Shown in pieces: positions 62,601 through 64,000 of a stretch of 64,000 nucleotides of DNA. Source of the stretch: Owenia fusiformis. Taxonomy: Eukaryota; Annelida; Polychaeta; Sabellida; Oweniidae. The stretch is from NCBI GenBank assembly GCA_903813345.2, contig CAIIXF020000010.1, forward strand, positions 20,721,181 to 20,785,180, read 5' to 3'. Position numbers and translations under genes: made by a program. The stretch's first letter is position 1, and each line of letters opens with the position of its first letter. The notes under the pieces are model-generated. The model was not told where the DNA came from and ran no database searches. It was given only the letters and a program-made list of their open reading frames with translations.

Positions 62601-64000
62601 GTCAATTGTGATACCATCAATAATGACATTTTTTTAATTTCAAAGAATCCTCCTTAATATTTGCTTTAATTTTTGACAATTTTGATGTAACTATGACAAC
62701 CTAATACTTTCTAACACTTCATACAAATAATGACTATTTTTACAAATATGACATATTTTGCCGATTGTTACACCTGCTCCACCTACCCTACCCCTGGGTT
62801 ACTATAGCAACTATATCATTAAGTCTATTGCGCTTCATGATATGAAACTTTACCAACTTATTCACAACATATTTGGACACATTTTGTAAAAAATTCAGCT
62901 CGATTGAAAAGAAAACCACTAAAATACACCATCATTCCTGAAACATATGGAACACCCTGTACAGTCACGTCAAAATGAATAAAACATTGAAAATATGAAA
63001 TAATTAATCAACAAATAATATTTTGTGTAGCCATAAGAAGTATGCTCAAAAATACATTTTAAGATACTAAATTACTATGAGCATGTCCTAGATTTAATGG
63101 ATGTACATTGCATGTAGTGTCCCATTTCACGTTTTCTCAAAATATTGCCCTTTGCATGTTATGAACTTTCGATGCCTGTCAGGAAAAACACTCTTGGCAA
63201 TTTCTTCCACTGTGACTTGAGTTTTTGCCTCCCATGTTTGGAGTTGTCATCCAGGGTCCAGTCATCTCTTTTAAATCTCTTCTGCCATCTCGTATGTGTA
63301 GTTCTATCTGGTATATACTCAAATTTTATACTTTCTTCATGGTAGCATCAGTTTTGTGTGGCTGTGAGTCCAAGTTAAGTATGAAATTAGGCCACCAAAC
63401 GCAAGGCCTTCTGTTATCAGGTGAGAATTGCAGCCATTTTGCAATTTCTTGACTGGGACTGTATTTGAATTTGTGACTATTGAACTGTGGTATTATGACA
63501 TGACAGTGCTAAATGTCATTATTTGTACTTGGTTAACATCATGCTGAATAAATTTAACAATTTCCGAAACATTTTGATCATTTAAAAGAAAGAAATATTA
63601 ATAAAATAACACTTTGGATCTTTAAATATTTAGAAAAATTGGTACCTGCCCCGCCCACCCCTACCCCCATGTTGCTATAGCAACAATATTAAGACTTAAT
63701 ATTAATGTTTGATGCTGAAACTTCAGGATATGATAGATAAAACTTCAATTGTTATATACACAAAATTTCAGCTGAATTGAGGAATATTAAAGAAAGTTAG
63801 AGCATATAGTGCATTAATTCTGGGACAACCCTCGTATACAAGTTATCAAATGTGTTAATATAATCAATGTGAACTACTTATGAGAATAATAGAGATAGAT
63901 CAGTTGACCTCTGACTGGTCCAACCCACAAAATCTGAATCTGACTTGCACCAGAAACACCTCTGATATTAATCAAATAGAACATACCCTCTCGTTCTACA
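1840..64000 (-). CDS. ADGRV1: ADGRV1/VLGR1-like adhesion GPCR, partial (51 exons)
   Basis: Giant cell-surface adhesion receptor. In vertebrates it forms ankle links of hair-cell stereocilia and periciliary links of photoreceptors. Read on the minus strand, 51 exons with AG/GT borders join with matching phases and no stop, giving about 3,440 residues. The domain order of Calx-beta array, seven EAR/EPTP repeats, Calx-beta array, GAIN/GPS and 7TM is diagnostic of VLGR1. No other family combines all of these. TM3-TM4 also looks VLGR1-like, with a run close to LVMNDEHTARKYVLFFLLGW. I count 21 Calx-beta acidic turns, fewer than the 35 usual in mammals because the 5' part lies beyond 64000. TM5-7 and the tail lie beyond position 1. 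Exon coordinates are listed in the module entries. Introns host four genes on the other strand. Confidence 0.93.
2901..3214. repeat. Diverged direct duplication of about 125 bp
   Basis: The segments 2901-3024 and 3090-3214 share long matches (CTGCTTC.GACAAATTTG, CTTTTGAATA.TCATA, TTAATTTGGGTAATATTTCT). They sit in the intron between the TM1-2 and TM3 exons. Confidence 0.75.
3375..3954 (-). CDS. ADGRV1: ADGRV1-like exon 49 of window: GAIN/GPS motif and TM1-TM2
   Basis: Encodes 193 residues. The GPS motif is readable as C-VYF, W-SG, C-VV, then C-E-C followed by H-M-S-S-Y-A-V. The H-M|S context fits adhesion-GPCR autoproteolysis, so cleavage would occur between M and S and leave SSYAV as the tethered agonist. 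This assignment is inference from the family. Two hydrophobic segments follow, YPIWFHISCFICMAGLLSAI (TM1) and the start of TM2 around AANLLMHMCFAAMATQ. The exon ends CAG in phase 0 at the GTATG donor just below 3375. Confidence 0.92.
4248..5671 (-). CDS. ADGRV1: ADGRV1-like exon 48 of window: last Calx-beta domains and N-terminal GAIN
   Basis: A 1,424-nt exon, by far the longest found, bordered by TTTGTAG at 5672 and GTAAGAT before 4248. It ends one Calx-beta (DNIPEPDES, then NDLWNGEIGF), carries a complete one (strand IKATLTLTRGNAFYYDVIVGW, turn DDNKPEFKD, linker NDYPNGLVLF) and a third, weaker one that ends NITIMD. Helical sequence beginning LQEIDIWNILPEAQKQL then continues to the exon end and is the N-terminal part of the GAIN domain. 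The split codon AG|G joins this exon to 3375-3954. Confidence 0.92.
5672..6951 (-). other. ADGRV1-like intron, no recognised feature
   Basis: 1.28 kb between exons 47 and 48 of the window. AT-rich on both strands, with no domain similarity, RNA gene or clear repeat seen. Confidence 0.5.
6952..9586 (-). CDS. ADGRV1: ADGRV1-like exons 43-47 of window: Calx-beta domains
   Basis: Exons: 9467-9586, 9064-9245, 8100-8282, 7561-7737, 6952-7305. They come after the 16.4 kb intron 9587-25989, which hosts two GPCR genes. Phases: 25990-26068 ends with one base (G|TG), 9467-9586 ends G|GT, and the rest join in phase 0. Calx-beta strands include VELTVERLGSYGSVDVSW, VTLTIERIYGSLDNIQIDY and IRVSRGRGGSFGEISVQL. 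The linkers are IDPHGVVRF and GNDNPYGVLSV. The acidic turn DNFPEQDE is clear only in the last exon. The earlier units are less conserved and may have lost calcium ligands. Confidence 0.9.
8468..8562. repeat. Perfect 26-bp inverted repeat (hairpin)
   Basis: ATCAGAAACAAGTCAAATTC at 8468 continues to ACT at 8493 and is matched exactly by its reverse complement at 8537-8562, with a 43-nt AT-rich loop. It is a short foldback in the intron between exons 44 and 45. Confidence 0.85.
11461..11620 (+). mobile_element. MITE-like element, copy 1 of 5
   Basis: About 160 bp. Begins AAGGCATTAACATGCAA, then ATGTCACCACCTGCCA, and ends TCTGGTGTTGACATAA. The subterminal ATGTCACCACC and GGTG(T/G)TGACAT form an inverted repeat. 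Related copies are at 25810, 48164, 49304 and 52193. Confidence 0.8.
12920..14218 (+). CDS. Rhodopsin-class (class A) peptide-type GPCR, copy 1
   Basis: Uninterrupted 432-residue coding region. It starts with a signal-peptide-like stretch (LLACIIVSMVGKVTCD), then an acidic ectodomain with N-glycosylation sites (NIT, NAT, NVT). Seven hydrophobic segments follow. Class A marks: GN in TM1 (GLIGNILTITVL), an aspartate in TM2 (LAISDCMVL), a TM3 cysteine paired with a cysteine in loop 2 (YPCTYND), and DRV in place of DRY. TM7 reads YSNYCVNFFMYCLSG, so the usual NPxxY proline is missing. That pattern is common in invertebrate FMRFamide/GPR139-like peptide receptors, but the ligand is unknown. A splice-acceptor-like TTTTGATTTGCAG ends at 12905, 15 nt before the ATG, implying a 5'UTR exon. 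It lies antisense in an ADGRV1 intron, 3.9 kb from its paralog. Confidence 0.88.
   Translation: MELIKTIMQLLACIIVSMVGKVTCDNITTMGTGKTMGQHLSTAISLLEATSQQQDDSMINATKVNLNVTASNENKIEEIDWRDMPDTQTAKLVWKIGSPTIICIGLIGNILTITVLCATRMRKTTSSLYLTILAISDCMVLICGLGRRWVSYQWGKDIRNQHELACKIHMFLTYTFIDFSAWLLAAVTVDRVITVYMPLHARRISTKKNAAIAIIVTFVVLMGINAQILFTHGNRTIPWNGGFYTYPCTYNDGNVFFHNIVWKWIDGAVSSYLPFFILIISNIVIAIQLLRSAEMRKKTMNVSKQSGDSTASLSIMLITISMVFLVLTGPVVVYLITWDQWHEDKSHANISKLRLVWACLNMLLYSNYCVNFFMYCLSGKRFRSEMMILFRCTSRKRNGHLRNSTMATGSTMASVNNVSMTTASEASLNNKL
15213..15800. mobile_element. Possible hAT-type non-autonomous element
   Basis: Ends TAGTGTTGTAACTCG and GAATTCTATAACACCT are imperfect inverted repeats of the hAT style. 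The subterminal regions on both sides are rich in TCGCGA-like words (AATCGCGATTT, AATTCGCGAGTCTC) in inverted arrangement. No transposase remnant and no matching 8-bp target duplication was seen. Confidence 0.45.
15913..15967. repeat. Perfect 17-bp stem hairpin
   Basis: AACACCGCCTCTAATGC at 15913-15929 is exactly complementary to 15951-15967, with a 21-nt loop. It is GC-richer than its surroundings. The function is unknown. Confidence 0.85.
17891..17962. repeat. 36-bp perfect tandem duplication
   Basis: TGCTTTGCCATTGCATCAGT plus 16 further bases occurs twice without mismatch, about 160 bp upstream of the second GPCR coding region. Confidence 0.9.
18125..19447 (+). CDS. Rhodopsin-class (class A) peptide-type GPCR, copy 2 (paralog of 12920)
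   Basis: 440 residues from the ATG at 18125. The frame is open upstream to an ATG at 18092, but TTTCTTATTTAAG ends at 18121 and looks like a splice acceptor, so I chose the later start. A signal peptide (RVLLAILVLLVANAYS) follows. Near-identical segments to copy 1 include RMRKTTSS, YQWGKDIR, HARRISTKKNA, MRKKTMNVSK and RLVWACLNMLLYSNYC, so these are tandem duplicates. It has GN in TM1, D in TM2, DRA in place of DRY, and SNYCINFFMY in place of NPxxY. N-glycosylation sites NHS, NET and NAT lie in the ectodomain. A Ser/Thr-rich tail ends PNNKL, as in copy 1 (LNNKL). A 35-bp minisatellite begins about 60 bp after the stop. Confidence 0.88.
   Translation: MQGNNHSHTKMRVLLAILVLLVANAYSNETSTSGKNNFEMTTNIDGTLELASDKVTAKHMDSNAAADELTMNATEYPAEATTEEEIIYIRVTDFPEYHQARLLWKVGSPILLIIGLTGNVLSITVLTATRMRKTTSSFYLTFLAVCDCLVLICGLGRQWGIYQWGKDIRYLHPWACKLSLFLTYTFIDISAWLLVAVTIDRAITVYKPLHARRISTKKNASIAITIIVILIIGINAQQLFNYGPVTLPWYDTFYVDKCTYKDNEIFHQDVWPWIDSIVASYLPFLVLIMSNILIVTQLVRSSNMRKKTMNVSKQAGDSTKSMSIMLVVISIVFLLLTCPVVIYLASRNLWYDRFPGSVAKQRLVWACLNMLLYSNYCINFFMYCLSGQRFRTEMMILFRCKSRVKKGHQQTISATTSSTMTSSTSIATTASSEPKPNNKL
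19505..19922. repeat. 35-bp minisatellite after GPCR copy 2
   Basis: About 11 diverged units built on TACAGTCTCTTTGGCTTACA followed by AAAAGTACTGAAATA. It lies in the likely 3' UTR or just past it. A run of TTAATTATTATAAAATG interrupts the array at about 19775. Confidence 0.85.
19944..20211. mobile_element. MITE-like element with CACATAGGCGTAGCCAG-type ends
   Basis: 268 bp bounded by CACAGGGGTATAGCCAG and CTGGCTACGCCTATGTG, which are imperfect inverted repeats. A G-run next to the right end (GGGGGGGGTGCGCATCC) resembles the fragment at 60-127. No coding content was found. The open frame across it is incidental. Confidence 0.6.
20930..20968. repeat. Perfect GC-rich 13-bp stem hairpin
   Basis: TAAGCGCCCCCCG and CGGGGGGCGCTTA are exact complements with a 13-nt loop (ATTTTGACAAAAA), itself partly palindromic. 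This is unusual in an AT-rich intron. Confidence 0.85.
21370..21673. repeat. Interspersed repeat with CCTCTGTAAGTGGAACAC motifs
   Basis: The phrase (C)TGTAAGTGGAACAC or a near variant recurs at least four times. The right end reads GGTGTTCCACTTAAACAGGT then TCTACTGTA, the inverse of the internal phrase. This looks like a non-autonomous DNA element with repetitive ends. Confidence 0.55.
22765..23352. mobile_element. Foldback element with arms of about 200 bp
   Basis: The left arm (GTGACCTTTGAAAT, GTCGATCCGCGGCTTACTTT, GTAAGTATTGGAGCGCTGG, CCAATATGGCGGTTT) is repeated in reverse complement from about 23100 to 23295. The arms are near identical around GGCTTACTTTTGGTCTCTAA. Each outer end carries its own small hairpin (GAGAGCCAT...ATGGCTCTC and GAAAGCTATT...AATAGCTTTC). 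The centre (about 23020-23090) has no coding similarity. The minus-strand open frame there is a shadow. Confidence 0.8.
24148..24404. mobile_element. Mariner-type MITE with TACAGGGTGGG ends
   Basis: 257 bp. Starts TACAGGGTGGGTCAAAA and ends TTTTGGCCCACCCTGTA, perfect inverted repeats over at least 11 bp and flanked by TA. No transposase is present. The ends resemble those of the mariners at 45863 and 61893. Confidence 0.75.
25491..25660. mobile_element. Foldback MITE of about 170 bp
   Basis: CGCCTGTCAGCTACC near 25507 is mirrored by GGTAGCTGACAGGCG ending at 25635. Outer ends CTTGTATTCGG and GCGACTACAAG also pair loosely. Confidence 0.7.
25810..25960 (+). mobile_element. MITE-like element, copy 2 of 5
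   Basis: Begins AAGGCATTATAACACGCAAA, then ATGTCAACACCTGCCA, and has AAAGTTGGAGACTATAACAA and a CGTGGTGACATAAAA end. It lies 29 bp beyond the donor of exon 25990-26068. Confidence 0.8.
25990..31805 (-). CDS. ADGRV1: ADGRV1-like exons 36-42 of window: Calx-beta domains
   Basis: Exons: 31630-31805, 29816-30091, 29018-29167, 28370-28593, 27386-27548, 27091-27174, 25990-26068. They encode further Calx-beta units, with strands such as FTLSIERTGGLQGQQT joined in phase 0 to LHWRIMGPNNPE, then linkers HPNGIVKF and NDDPHGVFSIF. The domain ending in exon 25990-26068 is divergent: its acidic turn is replaced by VEYDAFLELDATFTV. Exon 31630-31805 is followed downstream by nine tandem degenerate copies of its 3' end (see the repeat at 30494). 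A 5.4 kb intron before it (31806-37188) holds the somatomedin-B gene and a 47-bp satellite. Confidence 0.9.
30494..31722 (-). repeat. Ten tandem ~127-bp units containing the 3' part of a Calx-beta exon and its splice donor
   Basis: Copies begin, in plus coordinates, at 30494, 30621, 30748, 30871, 30998, 31127, 31252, 31376, 31503 and 31630. The last belongs to the genuine exon 31630-31805. Each unit repeats about 92 bp encoding TNIVIENPAQPRQFTLSIER and TGGLLGQQT, plus about 35 bp of intron with the donor GTGAGTATAG. The nine downstream copies lack the exon's 5' part and have no spacing for a normal intron between units, so they are probably intronic. Some carry small indels (for example 31127 and 31252), others keep frame. 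Confidence 0.9.
31630..31805 (-). CDS. ADGRV1: ADGRV1-like exon 36 of window (parent of the tandem exon-fragment array)
   Basis: 176 nt, acceptor TTTACTGTAG at 31806-31815, donor GTGAGTATAG below 31630. Encodes GASLGDRQVSLVTIAKSDYP, then NGRFGFTGQ and the repeated strand ending GLQGQQT. It joins upstream as AAA-G|GA and downstream in phase 0 to LHWRI at 30091. Confidence 0.9.
31806..33308 (-). other. ADGRV1-like intron segment with 21-bp minisatellite
   Basis: Upstream of the somatomedin-B gene. Apart from the minisatellite at 32612-32785 there is only AT-rich sequence, with a short duplication of TTTTTACGAAATATTTATC at about 32228 and 32255. A promoter or 5'UTR exon for the gene at 33319 probably lies here but cannot be pinned down. 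Confidence 0.4.
32612..32785. repeat. 21-bp minisatellite, about 8 copies
   Basis: Unit GATGATACAAG(T/C)CAATATGAA. Because 21 is a multiple of 3, all frames stay open (DDTSQYE on the plus strand, LYHLHIG on the minus strand). No gene structure supports translation. Confidence 0.9.
33319..35040 (+). CDS. Secreted or membrane-anchored somatomedin-B domain protein, adhesion-GPCR ectodomain-like
   Basis: 573 residues in one exon. A signal peptide (FVWALYFSIILCC) is followed by a furin-type site R-I-K-R-G-G at residues 60-65. A somatomedin-B domain spans about 81-129, with eight cysteines and the hallmark spacing ending CRKYKDCCSDVDETC. A Cys- and Trp-rich region (about 150-400, with motifs such as VFCAKCNN and YCAWCWKW) resembles ectodomains of invertebrate SMB-containing methuselah-like adhesion GPCRs. 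No 7TM follows. The protein ends with one hydrophobic segment (TALFWLLIYMYVSNW) and KLKD, so it may be single-pass or GPI-linked. TTCTCCTAGCAG ends at 33308, 10 nt before the ATG, suggesting a 5'UTR intron. A 47-bp satellite starts just after the stop. Confidence 0.8.
   Translation: MKFVWALYFSIILCCPQTHWSTKTDENHKRNGQSGSVTKICRLKQNSIDPTTDHNILSGRIKRGGVSEYISERDAETIKVCSNRTRRTCRNRCGDSDSERNGDQGRYLCRCDSQCRKYKDCCSDVDETCPLISKQFKNQIASRMTCETTDGKNWFYLIKKCPESAKNNTVERCMNEKYSDLDMIPVTDISTGQHYKSVFCAKCNNVKSSNMKFWKTNRTCNKKLEMTYLEYIRQGNSMKYSFKINCRNKYMFDNIPSGMKPRSCASHSLENCPQESPQYLKNKCRSYGLDPFVSAKLNNNYPRRISAQNKYCAWCWKWNSDESVIDCEMNEGQGLQTLQQELSFFTFTIVVDYKNEDEYNIQNEVHHFGFGKRIWNRKCHVTNGLKGAACTVKTCPQNFTLKTGKCILTAKHNLFQTRGNLTFEGNLSSTWIWDIVYGPKMKSAVQNAIYTLVPPFDIDLNGKDIHVEELGENIFNDTFLKVTMSFWTHYATPIKHPEPNWENISLLMKENILSNLVNILNIKYELRLGPINIKEVEAVVSGAQSKHEACKYATALFWLLIYMYVSNWLKLKD
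35050..36640. repeat. 47-bp satellite, about 33 copies, directly after the somatomedin-B gene
   Basis: Units carry ATAGAGCTCTTAAGGGTGCT then GTTCAGTATAAT and GCATGGGCTAA. The first four or five copies are 48-50 bp variants with CTATATAAGTGCTG in place of CTTAAGGGTGCTG. Homogeneity increases through the array. Confidence 0.95.
36641..37188 (-). other. ADGRV1-like intron, no recognised feature
   Basis: About 550 bp between the satellite and exon 37189-37431. AT-rich, with no coding, RNA or repeat signal recognised. Confidence 0.4.
37189..41713 (-). CDS. ADGRV1: ADGRV1-like exons 29-35 of window: Calx-beta domains
   Basis: Exons: 41546-41713, 41104-41298, 40510-40695, 39841-40029, 38782-39017, 38076-38221, 37189-37431. 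They follow a 6.8 kb intron (41714-48539) that contains the EGF-type gene. Typical Calx-beta strands are readable, for example VTVVVERTMGTEGVVNIQW, VQIRLTRGEGIYGDVRVTW and VTVERGAGLVGQVRVAF. Acidic turns are DNILEGLEQ, DDDKPEGPEH and DDSTREFQE. Phase checks: AG|T between 38782 and 38221, A|TT between 38076 and 37431. Exons 38076-38221 and 38782-39017 are bracketed by an inverted repeat (37757-38060 and 39195-39465). Confidence 0.9.
37757..38060. repeat. Left arm of inverted repeat bracketing two ADGRV1-like exons
   Basis: Two palindromic blocks, A (GAATGATTTGAAGT, CAGGATATATTGTGCTCGAG and their inverse) and B (CTGTATTGCTACCGAGATTG, inverse CAATCTCAGTAGCAATACAG). The arm ends GATTGGTACAGCACAA, 16 bp before exon 38076-38221. 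The mirrored arm is at 39195-39465. Confidence 0.8.
39195..39465. repeat. Right arm of inverted repeat bracketing two ADGRV1-like exons
   Basis: Starts TTGTGCTGTACCAATCTGTA, the reverse complement of the left arm's inner end. Block B comes first, then block A ending TGCACTTCAAATCATTCAAT. The B-A order mirrors A-B of the left arm, so exons 38076-38221 and 38782-39017 lie between inverted copies. Confidence 0.8.
42413..42472. repeat. Short inverted repeat upstream of EGF-type gene
   Basis: GTCAACACCACAAGAG and CTCTTGGTGTTGGC pair as a stem. The open frame starting ATGTCAACACC... (42413) begins inside this hairpin, so that ATG is probably not the start of the EGF-type gene. Confidence 0.55.
42498..47939 (+). 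CDS. Secreted coiled-coil/EGF-repeat protein, spliced, antisense in ADGRV1 intron
   Basis: Exons 42498-42754, 43767-43983, 45508-45628, 47400-47476 and 47628-47939 join in phase. The first encodes a hydrophobic leader (VCLLFFLLCILGETHA) and a helical segment. The second adds charged helix (RLHQLRRSSNRMLSMIMKLR), a likely coiled coil. The third holds an EGF domain with CxxxxCGINGxC, CNC and YC. The fourth and fifth make a second EGF-like unit (CPQKCMG, then CACPDKF). The rest has a further Cys module (CKCPDDP) and a proline-rich end (PPVGPPVGPLPIGP). The 47476 donor is GC (CAG-GCAAGT). The third exon could instead start at 45381, which keeps the same phase. The initiator exon upstream of 42498 was not identified. 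AATAAA occurs at about 48058. Confidence 0.72.
43138..43490. mobile_element. Foldback element with arms of about 130 bp
   Basis: The left arm (GTTGGAACAAAATAGCATA, TTACAAAGGAATTTTTGGTT) and right arm (AACCAAAATTTCCTTTGTAC, CATTTTGTTCCAATGAGGTT) are inverted copies around an AT-rich centre at about 43280-43345. It lies in the intron between exons 1 and 2 of the EGF-type gene. Confidence 0.75.
44255..44685. repeat. Interspersed repeat with GACG microsatellite and GGCTCACTGTGTGAGCC palindrome
   Basis: Contains GGACCCACGGTCCTGTGCTC, a (GACG/GATG)n run at about 44595-44642, and a 17-bp palindrome at 44658-44674. This arrangement is common in marine invertebrate dispersed repeats. No coding signal. 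Confidence 0.5.
45824..45855 (-). pseudogene. Partial copy of ADGRV1-like exon 48540-48668
   Basis: 29 of 32 bases match the exon stretch encoding VTGSAALGAES. Here it would read VTGSTTLGAET. It lacks the rest of the exon and the splice sites. It lies 2.7 kb away in the same ADGRV1 intron and abuts the mariner at 45863. Confidence 0.65.
45863..47378 (+). mobile_element. Degenerate mariner element, interrupted by a LINE fragment
   Basis: TA-flanked inverted ends CAGGGTGTTCAGGAAATAAA and the inverse of CAGGGGCACAGGAAATAAAG, with arms similar for about 250 bp (shared GTAGCGCTAAGGCGGG). Inside, plus strand 46755-47050, lies a broken transposase 3' part with HLDNSPSHT and HPPYSPNLAPND. The two catalytic aspartates are 34 residues apart, the mariner D34D spacing. 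In-frame stops (for example after EIEQLR) show it is inactive. It sits in an intron of the EGF-type gene, 21 bp before the exon at 47400. Confidence 0.85.
45888..46393 (+). mobile_element. 5'-truncated non-LTR retrotransposon inserted in the mariner, with target duplication
   Basis: The 16-bp direct repeat AATAATGTCATAACTT at 45888-45903 and 46378-46393 flanks a 474-bp insert that ends in an A-rich AATAAAA tail. The insert opens with a zinc-knuckle typical of reverse-transcriptase C-termini, C-TF-C-KVEPESIW-H-LLYD-C, and the frame runs to a stop at about 46221. Only the C-terminal end survives, as usual for 5'-truncated LINEs. The clade is not determined. Confidence 0.85.
48164..48290 (+). 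mobile_element. MITE-like element, copy 3 of 5
   Basis: AAGGCAAAAACATGCAAAAT, then GTCAACC, CAACTGCTAAACTAAATGCC, ending TTCTGGTGGTGACATAA. About 200 bp after the EGF-type gene stop and just past its AATAAA. Confidence 0.75.
48540..52587 (-). CDS. ADGRV1: ADGRV1-like exons 21-28 of window: Calx-beta domains after the EAR repeats
   Basis: Exons: 52383-52587, 51642-51800, 51219-51366, 50579-50747, 50062-50191, 49531-49701, 48842-49072, 48540-48668. Acidic turns DDTIPEDDE, DDVLPELQE, DDIPEVAE and DDTIAETLE alternate with linkers such as NDDGHGVIEF, NDSPHGVVSW, NDNARGIISF and NDSPNGLFGF, giving four Calx-beta domains. Frame is kept at every junction, including split codons G|GT (51219/50747) and AT|C (50579/50191). 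Introns are short (about 170-880 bp). Two carry MITE-like copies (49304-49430 and 52193-52340). The last exon, 48540-48668, has a degenerate partial copy at 45824-45855. Confidence 0.91.
49304..49430 (+). mobile_element. MITE-like element, copy 4 of 5
   Basis: AAGGCATTAACATGCAAAAT, CCGCCAAACACCATCCACAA, AAGTTGGACACTATAACAA, ending ACTTGTGGTGACTCGTAATA. It lies in the intron between exons 26 and 27. Confidence 0.75.
52193..52340 (+). mobile_element. MITE-like element, copy 5 of 5
   Basis: AAGGCATGAACGTGCAAAAT, CTGCTAAACGCC, AACACCATCCACAAAAAAGT, ending CACTTGTGGTGGTGACATAA. It lies 42 bp past the donor of exon 52383-52587. Confidence 0.8.
52789..55493 (-). CDS. ADGRV1: ADGRV1-like exons 15-20 of window: seven EAR/EPTP repeats
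   Basis: Exons: 55293-55493, 54849-54995, 54157-54437, 53745-53845, 53227-53397, 52789-53020. Together they encode about 378 residues holding seven repeats of the form (Y/F)L.(I/L)AN........Y.W....F. Examples are RYLILLNEHREGA, NYLAIGNHGSIG, RYLIIANHFLNSG, HYLAIANHIDN and LTVANAKGHSTIYTW. Seven EAR units are expected to close a beta-propeller, as in VLGR1 and the LGI proteins, where this fold mediates extracellular protein contacts. Phases match at all joins (for example AA|C at 54157/53845 and C|GT at 53227/53020). The block lies between Calx-beta domains, as it does in vertebrate VLGR1. Confidence 0.92.
54057..54116. mobile_element. 60-bp mini-MITE with TACAGGGTGT ends
   Basis: TACAGGGTGTAAGGAAATAA at the left and CAAACACCCTGTA at the right are inverted ends flanked by TA. 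Probably an extreme internal deletion of a mariner-type element like the one at 45863. Confidence 0.6.
55560..55795. repeat. ~17-bp minisatellite (AAATGCAGTAATATCCC type)
   Basis: About 14 diverged units alternate AATGC(A/T)GTAAT and TGCAGCAATG, ending 8 bp before exon 55803-55962. Confidence 0.85.
55803..64000 (-). CDS. ADGRV1: ADGRV1-like exons 1-14 of window: Calx-beta domains before the EAR repeats
   Basis: Exons, in transcript order: 63987-64000 (cut by the window edge), 61403-61522, 61022-61207, 60336-60478, 60044-60143, 59397-59576, 59012-59157, 58707-58815, 58461-58545, 58038-58182, 57732-57873, 56594-56841, 56128-56318, 55803-55962. All have AG acceptors and GT donors, and phases agree at each join. 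Five acidic Calx-beta turns are visible: DDTLPEDDE, DDIPKINQE, DDIPEIDEE, DDNEPEPNE and DVLPEQAEH. Each is followed by an ND..G..F-type linker such as NDYVGGLIGF and NDSPYGEM. Calx-beta domains are beta-sandwiches that bind calcium through such acidic loops. At 58707 two donors overlap. The one leaving ATA-G keeps frame with the next exon, so I chose it. The intron between the first two exons holds two nested mariners. Confidence 0.9.
61318..61378. repeat. (TACAA)n microsatellite
   Basis: Imperfect TACAATACAATACAATACAA run in the intron between exons 2 and 3 of the window. Confidence 0.9.
61699..63836 (-). mobile_element. Degenerate mariner element (outer), split by a second mariner
   Basis: TA-flanked ends TACGAGGGTTGTCC and GGGACAACCCTCGTA, with arms similar for about 190 bp (shared TGCACTATATGCTCTAACTT and a GGGTAGGG.TGGG(C)GGGGCAGGT motif). 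Without the inner insert it is about 1.07 kb. On the minus strand near 63140-63225 a mariner-like transposase C-terminus reads EIAKSVFPDRHRKF and CKGQYFEK, with frame breaks elsewhere. It occupies the intron between exons 1 and 2 of the window. Confidence 0.8.
61893..62961 (+). mobile_element. Degenerate mariner element (inner), nested
   Basis: TA-flanked ends CAGGGTGTTCCATATG and CATATGGAACACCCTG, with inverted arms of about 420 bp (shared GTTGCTATAGTAACCCAGGG). The centre encodes a mariner N-terminal motif on the plus strand (IYGDLMTTTPRVYEWYKGFK then SRESETDNP, about 62430-62520). It is inserted at a TA inside the left arm of the outer mariner. Confidence 0.82.

Overview
This window is metazoan nuclear DNA from an invertebrate. 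Its genes are intron-rich with consensus GT-AG splice sites, its base composition is AT-rich, and it carries mariner transposons, a non-LTR retrotransposon, foldback/MITE-like repeats and minisatellites. The receptor families and the repeat types suggest a marine invertebrate, either a lophotrochozoan or a non-vertebrate deuterostome. The sequence alone does not decide between them.

The backbone is one very large minus-strand gene that runs off the right edge (5' side) and off the left edge (3' side). It encodes an ADGRV1/VLGR1-like adhesion GPCR. I could place 51 exons between 64000 and 1840. Every junction keeps the reading frame and no internal stop appears, giving about 10.3 kb of coding sequence and about 3,440 residues. 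From N to C the order is about 5 Calx-beta domains (55.8-64 kb), seven EAR/EPTP repeats (52.8-55.5 kb), about 16 further Calx-beta domains (4.2-52.6 kb), a GAIN domain with a GPS cleavage motif (3.4-4.9 kb), then transmembrane helices 1-4 (1.8-3.6 kb). Helices 5-7, the cytoplasmic tail, the signal peptide and the first Calx-beta repeats lie outside the window.

Four other genes sit inside introns of this receptor, all on the opposite (+) strand. Two are tandem paralogous rhodopsin-type GPCRs (12920-14218 and 18125-19447) in a 16.4 kb intron. One encodes a furin-site and somatomedin-B ectodomain protein (33319-35040). One encodes a spliced, secreted coiled-coil/EGF protein (42498-47939). The three single-exon coding regions each have a splice-acceptor-like AG within 15 nt of the start codon, implying upstream 5'UTR exons.

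Introns hold most of the repeats. There are 58-bp, 47-bp, 35-bp, 21-bp and about 17-bp minisatellites. A MITE-like family of about 130-160 bp occurs five times. Two mariner elements are nested one in the other. A third mariner is split by a LINE fragment with a 16-bp target duplication. There are several long foldbacks, and an inverted repeat brackets two Calx-beta exons. One Calx-beta exon (31630-31805) is followed by nine degenerate tandem copies of its 3' end, each carrying the splice donor.
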